Below are positions 43,029 through 53,298 of a stretch of 64,000 nt of DNA, piece by piece. The notes below the pieces were generated by a model. That model saw nothing but the letters and a program-made list of their open reading frames with translations. It ran no database searches and was not told the DNA's origin. Position 1 is the stretch's first letter. Each line of letters begins with the position of its first letter. This stretch comes from Paludibacterium denitrificans (lineage in GTDB: Bacteria > Pseudomonadota > Gammaproteobacteria > Burkholderiales > Chromobacteriaceae). The position numbers and the translations under genes are program-made. The DNA is taken from assembly GCF_009707705.1 (NCBI RefSeq), contig NZ_WLYX01000001.1, positions 1 through 64,000 of the forward strand, read 5' to 3'.

Positions 43029-44220
43029 ATGCCTGACGCCCTCCCTCCTGCACTGCTACGTGCGCCGCACCGACTGGCCTTTTTGCTGGGCATGCTCAGT
43101 ACGCTGTTGCTGTTCGCCGCGTGGTTTGCCGAACTGGCCTCCCGGCTTGGCCCTCACACCATCATCCCGGTGGTACCAGCGGTAATGGCACATGCCCTGC
43201 TGATGCTTTACGGTATTTTCCCGCTATTCATGACGGGCTTCATCTTCACCGCCGGGCCGCGCTGGCTTGGTACGCGCCCACCAAGCCGGATGCGCTATCT
43301 GTTGACCCCCGGTCTAATGGCTACCGGGGTGGTCGGGTGGTTGCTGGGTCTGGCCTTGGGCAAGGCCGGCTGGTGGTAATCCTGTTGTTGTACGGCCCGG
43401 GGTTTGCGAGCCTGACCTTTACCTTTGCCGGGCTGATCTGGCGCAGTCAGCAGAGTGATCGCCGACATGCCTTGATGGTGCTGGCGGCTTTTGGTGCAGG
43501 TCTTGCCGGTGTTGTCGCCGCCGGGGTCTGGTTATTCAGCGGTGAAACCAGTTATTGGCTGGCCATGCGCGATTTGGCCTTGTGGGGTTTTCTACTGCCT
43601 GTTTTTCTCACCGTCTGCCATCGTATGCTGCCGTTCTTTACGGGTAGCGCGATGCCAGAGGTCAAACAGTGGCGCCCCTACCTCTTGCTGATTGCCATGG
43701 TGGCTGGCAGCTGGCTGCATGGCATTCTGGTCATGACTCAACACACCAGCTTGCTAGCCGATTTGCCGCTGACTGTATTGTTTGGCTACACCAGTTGGCG
43801 CTGGGGCCTGTTGCCATCACGCAAGGTCAGGCTGCTTTGGATGCTGCACCTGTCTTTTGCCCGGCTGGCCGTAGCGTTCTTCCTCTACACCCCGGCCGGG
43901 CTGATGCCGTCGCTATCGCTGGGATTGGCCCCTCTGCATGCGGTCACCGTTGGCTTCTTCATGACCATGGTTATTGCTTTTGTCTCCCGGGTCACCACGG
44001 GGCATTCCGGCTTGCCACTGCAAGCACATGGCTGTGGCGTATTTATCTGGCGGTACATGTCGTGGCACTGACCCGAGTATTGGCTGACTTCCTCCCGCAA
44101 TCATGGGTAAGCCATATGTATGCCGCCGTGGCATTTGGCGCACTGTTGGCTCTGCTAGGTTGGAGCTGGCGACTGGCTGGCCTCTACCTGAAACCGAGAG
44201 CGGATGGCAAGCCGGGTTGA
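43029..44220 (+). CDS. nnrS: NnrS family heme-copper membrane protein (frameshifted)
   Basis: NnrS protects cells against nitric oxide and dinitrosyl-iron stress. ATG 43029 gives MPDALPPALLRAPHRLAFLL. The diagnostic block is AHALLMLYGIFPLFMTGFIF then TAGPRWLGT. After frame changes near 43375 and 44020 it continues LWGFLLPVFLTVCHRMLPFF, GLAPLHAVTVGFFMTMVIAF and WRIYLAVHVVALTRVLADFL. About 12 membrane helices. Stitched length is about 397 residues, normal. It follows its own FNR/DNR box. Confidence 0.88.
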
Positions 44221-44541
44221 CCGACACAAGGTGCGTATCCTGTTTGTCTGGATGACTCCTGCCAGCATCCTGATACCTAAAGATTGCTGACGGCGCAGAG
44301 TCTTTTGCCATGCAGGCAGAACGGCGCCGACCGCAATCGGTACAACAACCTGATTACTTCCCACCGGCACCTACGCAAATACACAGGTTTGGTTTGTAGT
44401 GGAAGCCTTATTATTAAATATGTATAGTTAATACATGTTTATTGCGTGACATTTAGACGTTGCGTATTAGTCAAAATAGATTCTATAAATTCTTGAGTAA
44501 ATGCATCAACATTTATTGATGCTCTCGTCCTCGGAGGCGTG
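44221..44541. other. Intergenic region, nothing recognised
   Basis: 320 bases between nnrS and the CZB chemoreceptor gene. The right half (about 44390-44530) is AT-rich and may hold the promoter of the downstream genes. I see no FNR/DNR box, ORF or convincing hairpin. Confidence 0.4.
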
Positions 44542-45608
44542 ATGTTTGGAAACAAGGCAAAAAAAGCACTGGCAGCTGCACAGCTAGATAACGCCCGACT
44601 CAAGGCACGGGCAGATGCCCTACAAGACGAACTCACTGCCACGCAAGAGCGTCTCGCCCAGCTGGAAAACCGGGCACAACAGGCCGCCTTGCACCAGACG
44701 CTGCTGGATGGCGTCGTTGGTAACCTGCCCAGCTTCGGGGAATCGCTTTCCGGCTTCCGCTTATCCTTCTCCGGTTTGTCCGAACAGCTTAGCGACGATG
44801 CGTCGATGGTACACACGGCCGCCAGTGAATCGGATGCCAACCGCGCTGCCTTCGAGAAGATTGCGGGCAACCTGCACGCCATGTTTGAGCGCATCAGCGT
44901 GGCAGGCAACAGCGTGGAAGGTTTGTCGCGCAGCGCCGGGGAAATCGGTGGCATCGTGCAACTTATCAAGGAAATCGCAGAACAGACCAACCTTCTGGCA
45001 CTTAATGCAGCCATTGAAGCCGCCCGCGTTAAGCGAGGCAGGTCGCGGCTTCGCGGTGGTAGCAGATGAGGTACGCAAGCTGGCGGAACGCACGGCCAAG
45101 GCCACCACGGAAATCAGCACCTTGGTTGGCCGAATTCAGGAAGAAACCGGTCACGCCAAGTCCATCATGGACATCGGGGCCGAGGATGCCGCCAGTTACA
45201 GCGCAGAAAGCGAAGGGGCCATGCGCAGCATGCAGCATCTGCTGAGCTTGTCGCAACAGATGCAACAGAGCATTTCGTCCTCCGCCCGGCTGGCTAATGC
45301 CGAACTGGCCAACATCGAAGAGCTAACACTGAAACTCGAAGTCTACAAAGTACTACTCGGCCTTTCCGAGCTGCAGCCAAACGACCTGCCGGATGAAACC
45401 CAGTGCCGTCTCGGCCGTTGGTACTACGTTGGCGAAGGCAAGACTGAATTCTCCCGCCTGCCAGGGCTTCCGGGAAATGGAAGCCCCACACCGGGCCGTA
45501 CACGATCAGGCCCGACGCGCCGTGGGATGCTATCGCAACCACGACTTGCCCGGCGCACTGGAAGCCCTGACCCGAATGGAGGAAGCGAATCTGACCGTGA
45601 TTGCTTAA
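44542..45608 (+). CDS. Soluble chemoreceptor with C-terminal CZB domain (frameshifted)
   Basis: A cytoplasmic methyl-accepting chemotaxis protein; no membrane helix is seen. ATG 44542 ([20 protein letters not shown]) begins a coiled-coil start. The signalling tip reads [20 protein letters not shown] and [20 protein letters not shown], broken by a frame change near 45030. The C-terminal zinc-binding CZB domain reads [32 protein letters not shown] and, after a frame change near 45465, [19 protein letters not shown]. The Cys and the last two His are present; two other usual His positions appear not to be His here. Stitched length is about 355 residues. CZB receptors sense zinc or hypochlorous acid. 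Confidence 0.82.
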
Positions 45609-45651
45609 GCATGGAACGTATTTTGGCAGCCAGCACGGAACGGAGCGGCTG

Positions 45652-47875
45652 ATGAGCAGCGCCTCTCTTCGGCCAACAGTCCGCGCTGAGGTTGATGGCA
45701 TCGCTGCCGAAATGGGCATTGATGACAGCGAGCTTGAAGCCCGCAAGGCTTTCCTAGAACTCACCGAAGACGATGCTGAACATCTCAGGGCCATCCACAG
45801 CAAGCTGGAGGCAGCACAAAATGGTTTTGCCGACGGCTTTTATCAATACCTGCGTCGCTTGCCGGAACTTGCCGCACTACTTCCCGACGAGGCGACCGTC
45901 AGTCGCCTGAAAGAGGCGCATGGCCGTTATTTCGACAGCCTCACGGCCGGTGATTACGGCATGGCTTATGTCACTGGCTAAGCTACGTGTCGGCATGACG
46001 CATGCCCGCATCGGTTTGACACCGAAATGGTATGTCGGGGCTTTCCGCAAATATCTTTCCGACATGCTGCAGGCAATCTGGACGGCCGCCGAGGGAGACT
46101 TCGACACCTTCCAACAGGCCGCCAATGCCTTGATCAAGGTTGTCATGCTCGATCTCGGGCTTACCACGGACACCTATATCCATGCCGACAAACGGGCAAT
46201 CGCTCTACGCGACCGTGCCATCGAATCCAGCGTCAACGGCGTGTTCATCGCTGCCGCAACGCCTCCGCACTACCCGCTAACCTATGTCAACGCGGCCTTC
46301 TCCCGCATTCTCGAGCAACCACAAGAAGCCGTAATCGGCCAGTCATGTCCGTGCATACGCGACGACAATAGCTTCGACGTTATCCGCACCGTCATCGCGG
46401 AAGGCCGGGACGGTTACACCATGCTCTCCCGTCAACGTCCCGATGGTTCGCTGCAATGGCTCGAACTGTTCCCGGCACCGGTACATGACGAGGCTTAGGC
46501 ACCCTCAACTGTTACGTTGGGGTGATCAACGATGTCACCGCCCGCAAAGAGGCCGAGGCCCAGCTAGCCTATCTCGCGCACCACGATGCCCTGACCGGGC
46601 TACCCAATCGCATACGCTTCGACAACCACCTGCGCGAAATCCACGGAAAACAACGAAACGGACAAATGCTTCGCTCTGTGTTTTATCGATCTGGACCGCT
46701 TCAAACTGATCAACGACAGTCTGGGACACGGTACAGGTGATGCCGTCCTTGTCGAAGTGGCACGGCGACTACGTGGCGTTTACCGCAGCGAAGACACACT
46801 GGCGCGTCTGGCCAGTGATGAATTTGTTCTTCTTCTCGAAGATGCAACCGAAGCCACGGCGGCCGCTAACGTCGCAACTAGGGTGCTGGATGCACTGTTG
46901 CCTCCGGTTGTTGTCGACGGCCGCGAAATCGATGTCGGAGCCAGTCTAGGGTTGGCCTTTTATCCGGCGGATGGCGCCGATATCGAATCCTTGCTGAACA
47001 ATGCCGATGCGGCGATGTATGCCGCCAAGGCAGCGGGACGCAATACCTTCCGTTTTTACGACGAAGCGATGAACCGGCACGCCATACAGCGTCTGGCACT
47101 GGAAAGTGACCTGCGTCGTGCCTTGGGCCGCAATCAGCTCGAACTGTTTTACCAGCCGCAGATTCGCACCATTGATAATGGTCTGGCTGGCGTCGAGGCG
47201 CTGATGCGCTGGCGACATCCAGAGCGCGGGCTGATCTCCCCCGTCGAGTTCATTCCAGTCGCTGAGGAGCTTGGCATTATTTCCGAACTAGGAAGATGGG
47301 CACTGCAGAAAGCGTCCCGACAGATAGTGGCATGGCGTCAGCAAGGACTGCCCGTCCCGCGCGTGGCAGTGAACCTGTCGCCCCGTCAATTTGACGCCCC
47401 CAATCTGGCTGATCGTATCGAGGAGATCATCACGGCGGCAGGCGCTGATAAAAGCTGGCTGGAACTGGAAATCACCGAATCCACCGCCATGCAGCAGCCG
47501 GAGCGGTTCATCCAGATCCTGCGTCAGTTACGCCAACGCGGGTTGCAAGTGGCAATGGATGATTTCGGCACCGGCCACTCCTCGCTGGCCATGTTATGTG
47601 CCATGCCGCTGAGCGTTCTCAAGCTGGATCGCAGCTTCGTCGAGCAGCTCCCAGACTCTGAAACTGACGTAGCCGTTGCCGGTGCGGTTGTCTCGCTGGC
47701 TCGCCAGCTACGCCCGGCGGTGGTCGCGGAAGGAGTGGAAACCCTCGCCCAGCAGCGCTGCCTCGCCAGTCTTGGATGTGACATGCTGCAAGGCTACCTC
47801 TACTCCCGTCCGCTGCCTGCGGCTGAATTTGAAACATGGGTTCGGAACCGTCTGGCAGAGCGATCGTCCACATAG
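45652..47875 (+). CDS. Globin-coupled sensor with PAS, GGDEF and EAL domains (frameshifted)
   Basis: A heme-globin sensor that controls c-di-GMP. ATG 45652 gives MSSASLRPTVRAEVDGIAAE. The globin part includes KFADGFY-like NGFADGFYQYLRRLPELAAL and, after a frame change near 45975, THARIGLTPKWYVGAFRKYL with the probable proximal His. A PAS domain (IESSVNGVFIAAATPPHYPL) follows. The GGDEF domain has HHDALTGLPNRIRF but a degenerate active site, RLASDEFVLL. The EAL domain is complete: GVEALMRWRHPERG, LEITESTAMQ, MDDFGTGHSSLAM and VVAEGVETLA, so phosphodiesterase activity is likely. Other frame changes lie near 46495 and 46690. Stitched length is about 740 residues. Confidence 0.85.
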
Positions 47876-48072
47876 TCAATCTCAGTCATGTTTGACCTGC
47901 CGTATCAAAGCCGCCGCTATTCATATCCGTGAGAAACGACTACCGCTAATCCATGTTCTGGCCACCATAGCAGGGCAAGCAGGTAGCCAATCACACATTA
48001 CAAACCGCCAAAATACCAACCTGCCAGCCATGCAGGAAGTGATAGATGGCTGTTCTTGATCAATGATTTTCC

Positions 48073-48097
48073 AAATATATCGCTTTACGATATATTT
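48073..48097. promoter_or_regulatory. AAATATATCG inverted repeat, probable MarR operator 1
   Basis: AAATATATCG-CTTTA-CGATATATTT, two perfect 10-base arms with a 5-base spacer, 51 bases before the DUF488 ATG. The same arms recur before the Yip1 gene. The arms are AT-rich against the surroundings, and the marR gene lies between the two sites. Confidence 0.7.
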
Positions 48098-48147
48098 GAT
48101 TGGGCAGCGACTGGATGTGGTCCTGCCGGGCGTTCTAGGGAAATATC

Positions 48148-48588
48148 ATGGTTACACGCTTTCAATTACTGTCCGTTGCCGACTACCGCCAGAGTCACAG
48201 CAACGTATTTCTTGTCAGCTCCAGCAGGCCCGCCGGTTTGTCCCGACGTAGCATCGCTCCTGCACACTGGCTACCGCGCGTAGCACCCGCCGAAGGACTG
48301 TTGGCATGGCTGCGACGAGATGAAAATCGTTGGCCATATTTTTGCGAAAGCTACTGGGCGGACCTTGCTGCCAACCCGGAACGCTGGCAGCCGCTGATCA
48401 ACGCGGCGCAGCAGCACGGAGAAGTCTTGCTGCTGCACGATATCCCGATGGTAGAGGCCAATCCGTTTCTGGCGCTGGCACAGTTTCTGGACGCCCAGCT
48501 GGCAACCAATGACTGGCTAGCTAATGCAGCCATGCGGGTTTCACCAGCACACTACGCAACCGAGACCATCCACGAGCATGAATTGTGA
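48148..48588 (+). CDS. DUF488 family protein
   Basis: A 146-residue protein, frame intact, of the DUF488 family. It starts MVTRFQLLSVADYRQSHSNV. The family pattern is seen in SSSRPAGLSRRSIAPAHWLP (in place of WPRG-S), RVAPAEGLLAWLRRDENRWP, YFCESYWADLAANPERWQPL and GEVLLLHDIPMVEANPFLAL. No biochemical function is established to my knowledge. It is the first gene of a probable operon with marR, behind operator 1. Confidence 0.65.
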   Translation: MVTRFQLLSVADYRQSHSNVFLVSSSRPAGLSRRSIAPAHWLPRVAPAEGLLAWLRRDENRWPYFCESYWADLAANPERWQPLINAAQQHGEVLLLHDIPMVEANPFLALAQFLDAQLATNDWLANAAMRVSPAHYATETIHEHEL

Positions 48589-48622
48589 TACGGTAGCGCC
48601 GTTCTCTTGCCACCTCTCAGTC

Positions 48623-49198
48623 ATGACCCAGCCTGCCCAGCTCCGCAAAGAAGATTTTCAGCGTTTGGCCGATTTTCGCTATCGGCTACGGCGATTTCTC
48701 CGGTTCAGTGAAGAGCTGGCACAGCAGCATGGTCTGACTCCACAGCAATATCAGGTGCTGCTACAGCTACGCGGTTATCCCGGACGCGACTGGGCGACCG
48801 TTGCAGAGTTAGCCGAGCGCCTGCAAACCCAGCACCACAGCGTCGTGGGATTGATCAGCCGTTGCGAAGCACTCGGCTTAGTGAAACGTACGCCGGGCCG
48901 GACCGACAAACGCTGTGTAGAAGTCAGCCTGCTACCGCTGGGTGAACAGCTGGTACAAGACATGGCACGCGCCCACCGTGACGAATTACGCATGCTGCGC
49001 CAGCTGGGGGCCTTTGACTCGTTAGAACGATTGCTACACGACGAGTCGGATAGCGAACTGCCGAGCACCCTGACCCCGCGGTTCGTATCCGCTTGGACAC
49101 AGACCCAAGCAGCGGGCCATTTCATGGCTCTTTCCTTGCCGCATTGCCCTCTTGATGTCAGCGATTTAATTCCTTCGACTCAATTGTTCGACCCATAG
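48623..49198 (+). CDS. MarR-family transcriptional regulator
   Basis: A 191-residue MarR-type repressor, frame intact. ATG 48623 (MTQPAQLRKEDFQRLADFRY) was chosen as the first Met before the similarity. The winged helix reads HGLTPQQYQVLLQLRGYPGR, VAELAERLQTQHHSVVGLIS and LGLVKRTPGRTDKRCVEVSL. The last 45 residues or so (after DESDSELPS) do not look like MarR and may result from a frameshift near 49040. It lies 34 bases after DUF488, and identical inverted repeats flank the pair, so it probably regulates itself and the Yip1 gene. Confidence 0.8.
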   Translation: MTQPAQLRKEDFQRLADFRYRLRRFLRFSEELAQQHGLTPQQYQVLLQLRGYPGRDWATVAELAERLQTQHHSVVGLISRCEALGLVKRTPGRTDKRCVEVSLLPLGEQLVQDMARAHRDELRMLRQLGAFDSLERLLHDESDSELPSTLTPRFVSAWTQTQAAGHFMALSLPHCPLDVSDLIPSTQLFDP

Positions 49199-49360
49199 CT
49201 ATTGGCTTATACAAGCGCAATCAGCTGTGCTCAAGTGCTGCCCATCTTGCATAGCAAAAGCATCACCTGCGCGTTCGGCCAACTATGTCGAGAGTTTTGC
49301 TGTGCCAGAACATGTCGGCCATGACAAGGAAAGGCTCAATTGAAATGAGTTTGCTCTTGT

Positions 49361-49385
49361 AAATATATCGCAATGCGATATATTT
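49361..49385. promoter_or_regulatory. AAATATATCG inverted repeat, probable MarR operator 2
   Basis: AAATATATCG-CAATG-CGATATATTT, perfect 10-base arms that extend by GT/AC and inward by GC to 13-base arms. It lies 36 bases before the Yip1-family ATG and has the same architecture as operator 1. Confidence 0.75.
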
Positions 49386-49420
49386 ACATTGCCACCCGCA
49401 CTTTTTTCAGGAGAATCACC

Positions 49421-49984
49421 ATGACTCCGCTTACACCGTTCCGTATGTTGTTTTCGTCTCAACACGGCTGGGAGGAACTGGCTACCCGCCATCCCGGCAG
49501 TAGTCGTGTTTATAGCCGGGTCGTGCTGCCTGCTTCGACTCTGGCTGCCGCCATGCTGCTGTACGCCTACCATGTCAATGGCTCAGCCTATACGACAGAC
49601 CTTTCTACATTGCGCTGGGATGTGATGGTGCTGCTTTTTTGGTGTGCCTGCTGGGGTAGCGTGCACCTGATGGCTGGATTTATCCGCATGAGCGTGCATG
49701 CCGAGGCTCGCCCGCCGTATGCCGACTGCTACCGGCTGGCCGCGCTATCAGCATTGCCGATCTGGTTGTCCTCAATTGGTCTTCTGCTGCCGTGGCCGCT
49801 GTTCAACGCGGCACTGGGGGCAATGGGGCTGCTGGCTTCTGGACTACTGCTGTACCACGGACTGGATGCCTTATTCGAACACGACGACTCGGTACGAACC
49901 GAATCGCTGGCTTATACCGTCTTCAGTGTCGGGGCACTGGTATGGAGCCTGCTCGTAGCGCTGATCCTGCTGCCATTTCTGTAA
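49421..49984 (+). CDS. Yip1/DUF1282-family membrane protein
   Basis: A 187-residue membrane protein, frame intact. ATG 49421 (MTPLTPFRMLFSSQHGWEEL) follows the ribosome binding site AGGAGAA. I see four or five helices: VLPASTLAAAMLLYAYHV, VMVLLFWCACWGSVHLMAGF, LAALSALPIWLSSIGLLLPW, LGAMGLLASGLLLYHGL and VFSVGALVWSLLVALILLPF. The arrangement fits the Yip1/DUF1282 family. Probably repressed by the upstream MarR protein through operator 2. Confidence 0.7.
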   Translation: MTPLTPFRMLFSSQHGWEELATRHPGSSRVYSRVVLPASTLAAAMLLYAYHVNGSAYTTDLSTLRWDVMVLLFWCACWGSVHLMAGFIRMSVHAEARPPYADCYRLAALSALPIWLSSIGLLLPWPLFNAALGAMGLLASGLLLYHGLDALFEHDDSVRTESLAYTVFSVGALVWSLLVALILLPFL

Positions 49985-50005
49985 AACGGCATGAAAACGG
50001 TTGTC

Positions 50006-50037
50006 TGCGGCGCTGATCAAGGATCACCAGCGCCGCA
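50006..50037 (+). terminator. Possible hairpin after the Yip1 gene
   Basis: TGCGGCGCTG, a 12-base loop, then CAGCGCCGCA: a perfect 10-bp GC-rich stem 21 bases after the stop codon. No T-run follows, so it could be a terminator or an mRNA-end stabiliser. Confidence 0.45.
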
Positions 50038-50295
50038 TCAATCGTTTCAACGACACAGACTAAATAATTACCAATCTTCACAGCACATCCTTGCGCGACT
50101 TTATAGGCGATAAAACACCTATTTATCTCCCGTAAATTATCAATAACATGTTTAATCACGAATAGCAGGCGCCAATCAAAATTGGTAATTACGTACAAAA
50201 ACGCAAAAGCAGGTACATCACACTCAACATTTGAAACGCGACCTTAGACATTAAAAGCCCAAAACAACTTGGAAATTCATTAAAACAGGTTTCAC

Positions 50296-50679
50296 ATGAA
50301 AAGCTCTTCACCTTTAATATACTCATGCTCGGGCTGCTCGAACGTCGCGCAGCTTGCTAATGATCTTGCGCTGGATCTTGATCAAAACGAACTTGCAGAA
50401 ATGTCTTGTATTGTTGGCGTCGGAGGTGGGGTTGCGCCACTTGTCAGGCTTGCTCGCAGCGGAAGACCTGTCATCGTGCTTGATGGCTGCTCGTTGCAGT
50501 GCTCAAAAATGTGCCTGGACAAAGTCGGTGTAAAACCAGCCCCGGCAATGACATTCAATAAATTAGGTCTAAGAAAAAGGAAAGGAGAAAAGTATTTAGC
50601 GGAAGAATACGACGTTGCCAAAAATGAACTAATGCAGGCGTACAGAGAATTCATCTCAAATACTAATGATAGCAAATGA
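50296..50679 (+). CDS. DGC-domain zinc-binding protein
   Basis: A 127-residue cysteine-rich protein, frame intact. It reads MKSSSPLIYSCSGCSNVAQL, DQNELAEMSCIVGVGGGVAP and RPVIVLDGCSLQCSKMCLDK. The CSGCS and DGC---C---C motifs place it in the DGC family of putative zinc-binding proteins. Its function is unknown to me. The gene and its 5' flank are visibly AT-richer than the neighbours, suggesting transfer. Confidence 0.75.
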   Translation: MKSSSPLIYSCSGCSNVAQLANDLALDLDQNELAEMSCIVGVGGGVAPLVRLARSGRPVIVLDGCSLQCSKMCLDKVGVKPAPAMTFNKLGLRKRKGEKYLAEEYDVAKNELMQAYREFISNTNDSK

Positions 50680-50898
50680 GTCAACATGGAAACATCGGTA
50701 TATTTCCCACATTAATTAGCAGTTGTACAATAAAATTTTTAACTACTAACCCGGCAACCAAATACCAAACAGATCATACTGCGTAGCGCACCCGCCCCTC
50801 TCTTTTCAAAAGAAGTTGCTGGACAGGCAACTCCCTCTTGGCATCCAGATCAACCGACAACCCAGCACTGATTTGGCGCGGGCTGCCGGTTATCATCC

Positions 50899-51564
50899 TT
50901 AATGCGCCGCCTCACCCACAAAAATCTCGACCCGCCGATTACTTGCGCGGCCAGCAGCAGTGGAGTTATCGGCCACCGGATCAAGCGAGCCTCGACCGTC
51001 AATACTGATTCGACTACTTGCCACACCACGAGCCACAAGATAGTCCCGCGTGGCTTTGGCTCGATTCAACGAAAGCCGCTGGTTGGTGGCATCGCTTCCC
51101 GTGCTATCGGTATGGCCGATGATTCTCACGGTGCTTCGGGTATTCTGGTTAAGGGTGGTGGCGAAACGATCCAAGATGGGCCGCAAGTTTGACTTGATGT
51201 CATACCGCCCCGAATCAAACGACACATCGCTAGGAATATCCAGCTTGAGCTGATTGTCAGCGGTTTGGCTGACGCTCACGCCAGTTCCTTGGGTGGCCTG
51301 TTCCATCGCGGCTTTTTGTTGCTGCATGTGTTGAGACCACAGATAACCGCCGCCAGCCCCGAGTACCGCTCCAAGCGCTGCACCGGTTGCGGCACTTCGT
51401 CCGGTATGCCCACCAGCGGTCACGCCGCCGAGCAATGCCCCGGCAACCGCTCCGATCGCCGCCCCTGTTCCTGTATCGCGTTGGGTTTCATTCATGTTGG
51501 CGCAGCCAGACAGGCTGCCGGTAGCCACGGCGATGACCGTGAGGGATACAATGACCTTGTTCAT
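50899..51564 (-). CDS. OmpA-family outer-membrane lipoprotein (YiaD-like)
   Basis: A 221-residue lipoprotein, frame intact. ATG 51564 (MNKVIVSLTVIAVATGSLSG) with lipobox LSGCANMN. A glycine-rich membrane segment follows: GTGAAIGAVAGALLGGVTAG and GAALGAVLGAGGGYLW. The C-terminal OmpA peptidoglycan-binding domain reads RIIGHTDSTGSDATNQRLSL, NRAKATRDYLVARGV and GRASNRRVEIFVGEAAH. It anchors to peptidoglycan. Transcribed alone, divergent from the tolC-like gene. Confidence 0.88.
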   Translation of the reverse strand: MNKVIVSLTVIAVATGSLSGCANMNETQRDTGTGAAIGAVAGALLGGVTAGGHTGRSAATGAALGAVLGAGGGYLWSQHMQQQKAAMEQATQGTGVSVSQTADNQLKLDIPSDVSFDSGRYDIKSNLRPILDRFATTLNQNTRSTVRIIGHTDSTGSDATNQRLSLNRAKATRDYLVARGVASSRISIDGRGSLDPVADNSTAAGRASNRRVEIFVGEAAH

Positions 51565-51901
51565 GTGAGATCCTCCATCGCTATTTCGAACGCATCGCAG
51601 CCGGAGCAGGATAAGTGCTTGATTCATTGCCCGAGTTGCTGATTGCCTATTCGGCTATCTGATGATAGTGCATACAGGTAGCATTGCTCGGCCATCGGCG
51701 GGTGGATGAAGATAGGCTAACGCTTGGACTGACAAAATTTATCCCGCATTCAAAATAATTGGATGGTTGGCACATGAATTTTGACTAAATTGTCTTGGCA
51801 CACAACGCGAAGCCAGTTCAAGATAATCATGGGCTGTCAGCCACTGCATCAATGGGCGACAACCGTCTCACTTAAAGCCATAGAATTGCCGGAGTTACCT
51901 C
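51565..51901. other. Divergent intergenic region, nothing recognised
   Basis: 337 bases between the OmpA lipoprotein gene and the tolC-like gene, which are divergent, so two promoters are expected. I see no convincing operator, hairpin or small ORF. Confidence 0.4.
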
Positions 51902-53298
51902 ATGCTTCAGTTTTTAAGAGTGGCGCTACTGGCGTTGCTCTGTGCCGGTGCCGCCCGGGCGGCAACATGGAATGACCCGTTTTCGACGGAGCAAGGCATT
52001 ACGGATAGCCGTCTTATCGGAAACCGGACTTCTGCCTGCCTGAAAATCAGGACATCCGGGCCATTCTCGTTAAGCGACATTGTGGAACGGACACTGTGCA
52101 ACAACCCGCAAACCGCTAGTGCCCGGGCTGCGGCACGGGCTCAGGCTGCACAACTGGGCATCGCAAAATCCGCCTATCTGCCCACCGCTTCGGCAACGGT
52201 TAGCGGTAGCCGGGCGAGAAGCAGTTCTGACCTTGTTACTGGCCATGGCTATACAAACAGTTCGGATACTTCCTTGGGGCTGAACTATCTGCTTTACGAT
52301 TTTGGGGCACGCGCGGCATCGCTGGAAAACGCCAAACAGTTACTAATTGCCGCCAACGCCGCACGGGACACCACGCTGCAAACCCTGTTTCTCACGGCAG
52401 TACAAGACTATTACGCGCTCTTTTCCGCACAGGAAAGCGTCAAGGCGTATCGCCAGTCGGAGGAATCTGCCGCGCAGAGCCCGGCGGTCGCTCAAGGCAA
52501 ATTGATTGCTGGCGTTTCGACCAAAGCGGATGTTTTACAAGCGCAAACGGCGCTGTCGCAAGCCAGCTACAACCGCATCAAGGCCGAGGGCGATGTACAA
52601 AACGCACGGGGCCAATTGGCGGTACTGATGGCCCTTTCCCCCACGACACCGTTGGCGGTAACGCCACCGCGTTCGATCACTTTTGATGCCCGAACCGGAA
52701 CCGATCTGGAAAAGCTCATTCAGGAAGCGCGGTCCAACCGCCCTGACCTTGTGGCCGCCAATGCTCAGGTTCGCGCAGCCCAAGCGGCGATTGATCTGGC
52801 TAACGCCCAAGGCAAACCCACCATCAGCCTTGGGGTGGCAACGGATTGGGCGTATTCGGAAGTCAATCAGCACAGTCATAACTCCAGCATTGGCGTCACA
52901 CTGAGCGTGCCGATTTTTACCGGTTACAAGAGCACCTACTCGGTTCGTGCCGCTGAAGCGCAGCTGGATGCCCGCAAGGCAGAGCGCGACAACACGGCCA
53001 ATCAGATCGCACTGGACGTCTGGAAGGCTTATCAGAACTTGTTGACCAACAATGCGGCAATGAAAACGGCCGATGATCTTGTGGCATCAGCCGAACAGTC
53101 AGAAAGCGTGGCGCGCGGGCGTTACAAAGCCGGGGTGGGCACCTTTGCCGATTTGCTGGCCGCGCAAAGCGCGTTGGCAACGGCCGGCCGCAAAACCGGG
53201 TAACCAGCCTTTACAACCTGTATACCTCGAAATTCTCTCTTGCACAGGCCATGGGTCAACTGGACTTTGGGCTTATTGATAACGGATCAGCACAATGA
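51902..53298 (+). CDS. TolC-family outer membrane efflux protein (one frameshift)
   Basis: Outer-membrane channel of a tripartite exporter. ATG 51902 (MLQFLRVALLALLCAGAARA) is a signal peptide. The TolC duplication shows in LSDIVERTLCNNPQTASARA and DLEKLIQEARSNRPDLVAAN, with LLYDFGARAASLENAKQLLI and SVPIFTGYKSTYSVRAAEAQ as the strand-helix blocks. A frame change near 53190 hides the end, TSLYNLYTSKFSLAQAMGQL. The repaired stop TGA at 53296-53298 overlaps the next ATG. Stitched length is about 465 residues. Confidence 0.87.
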
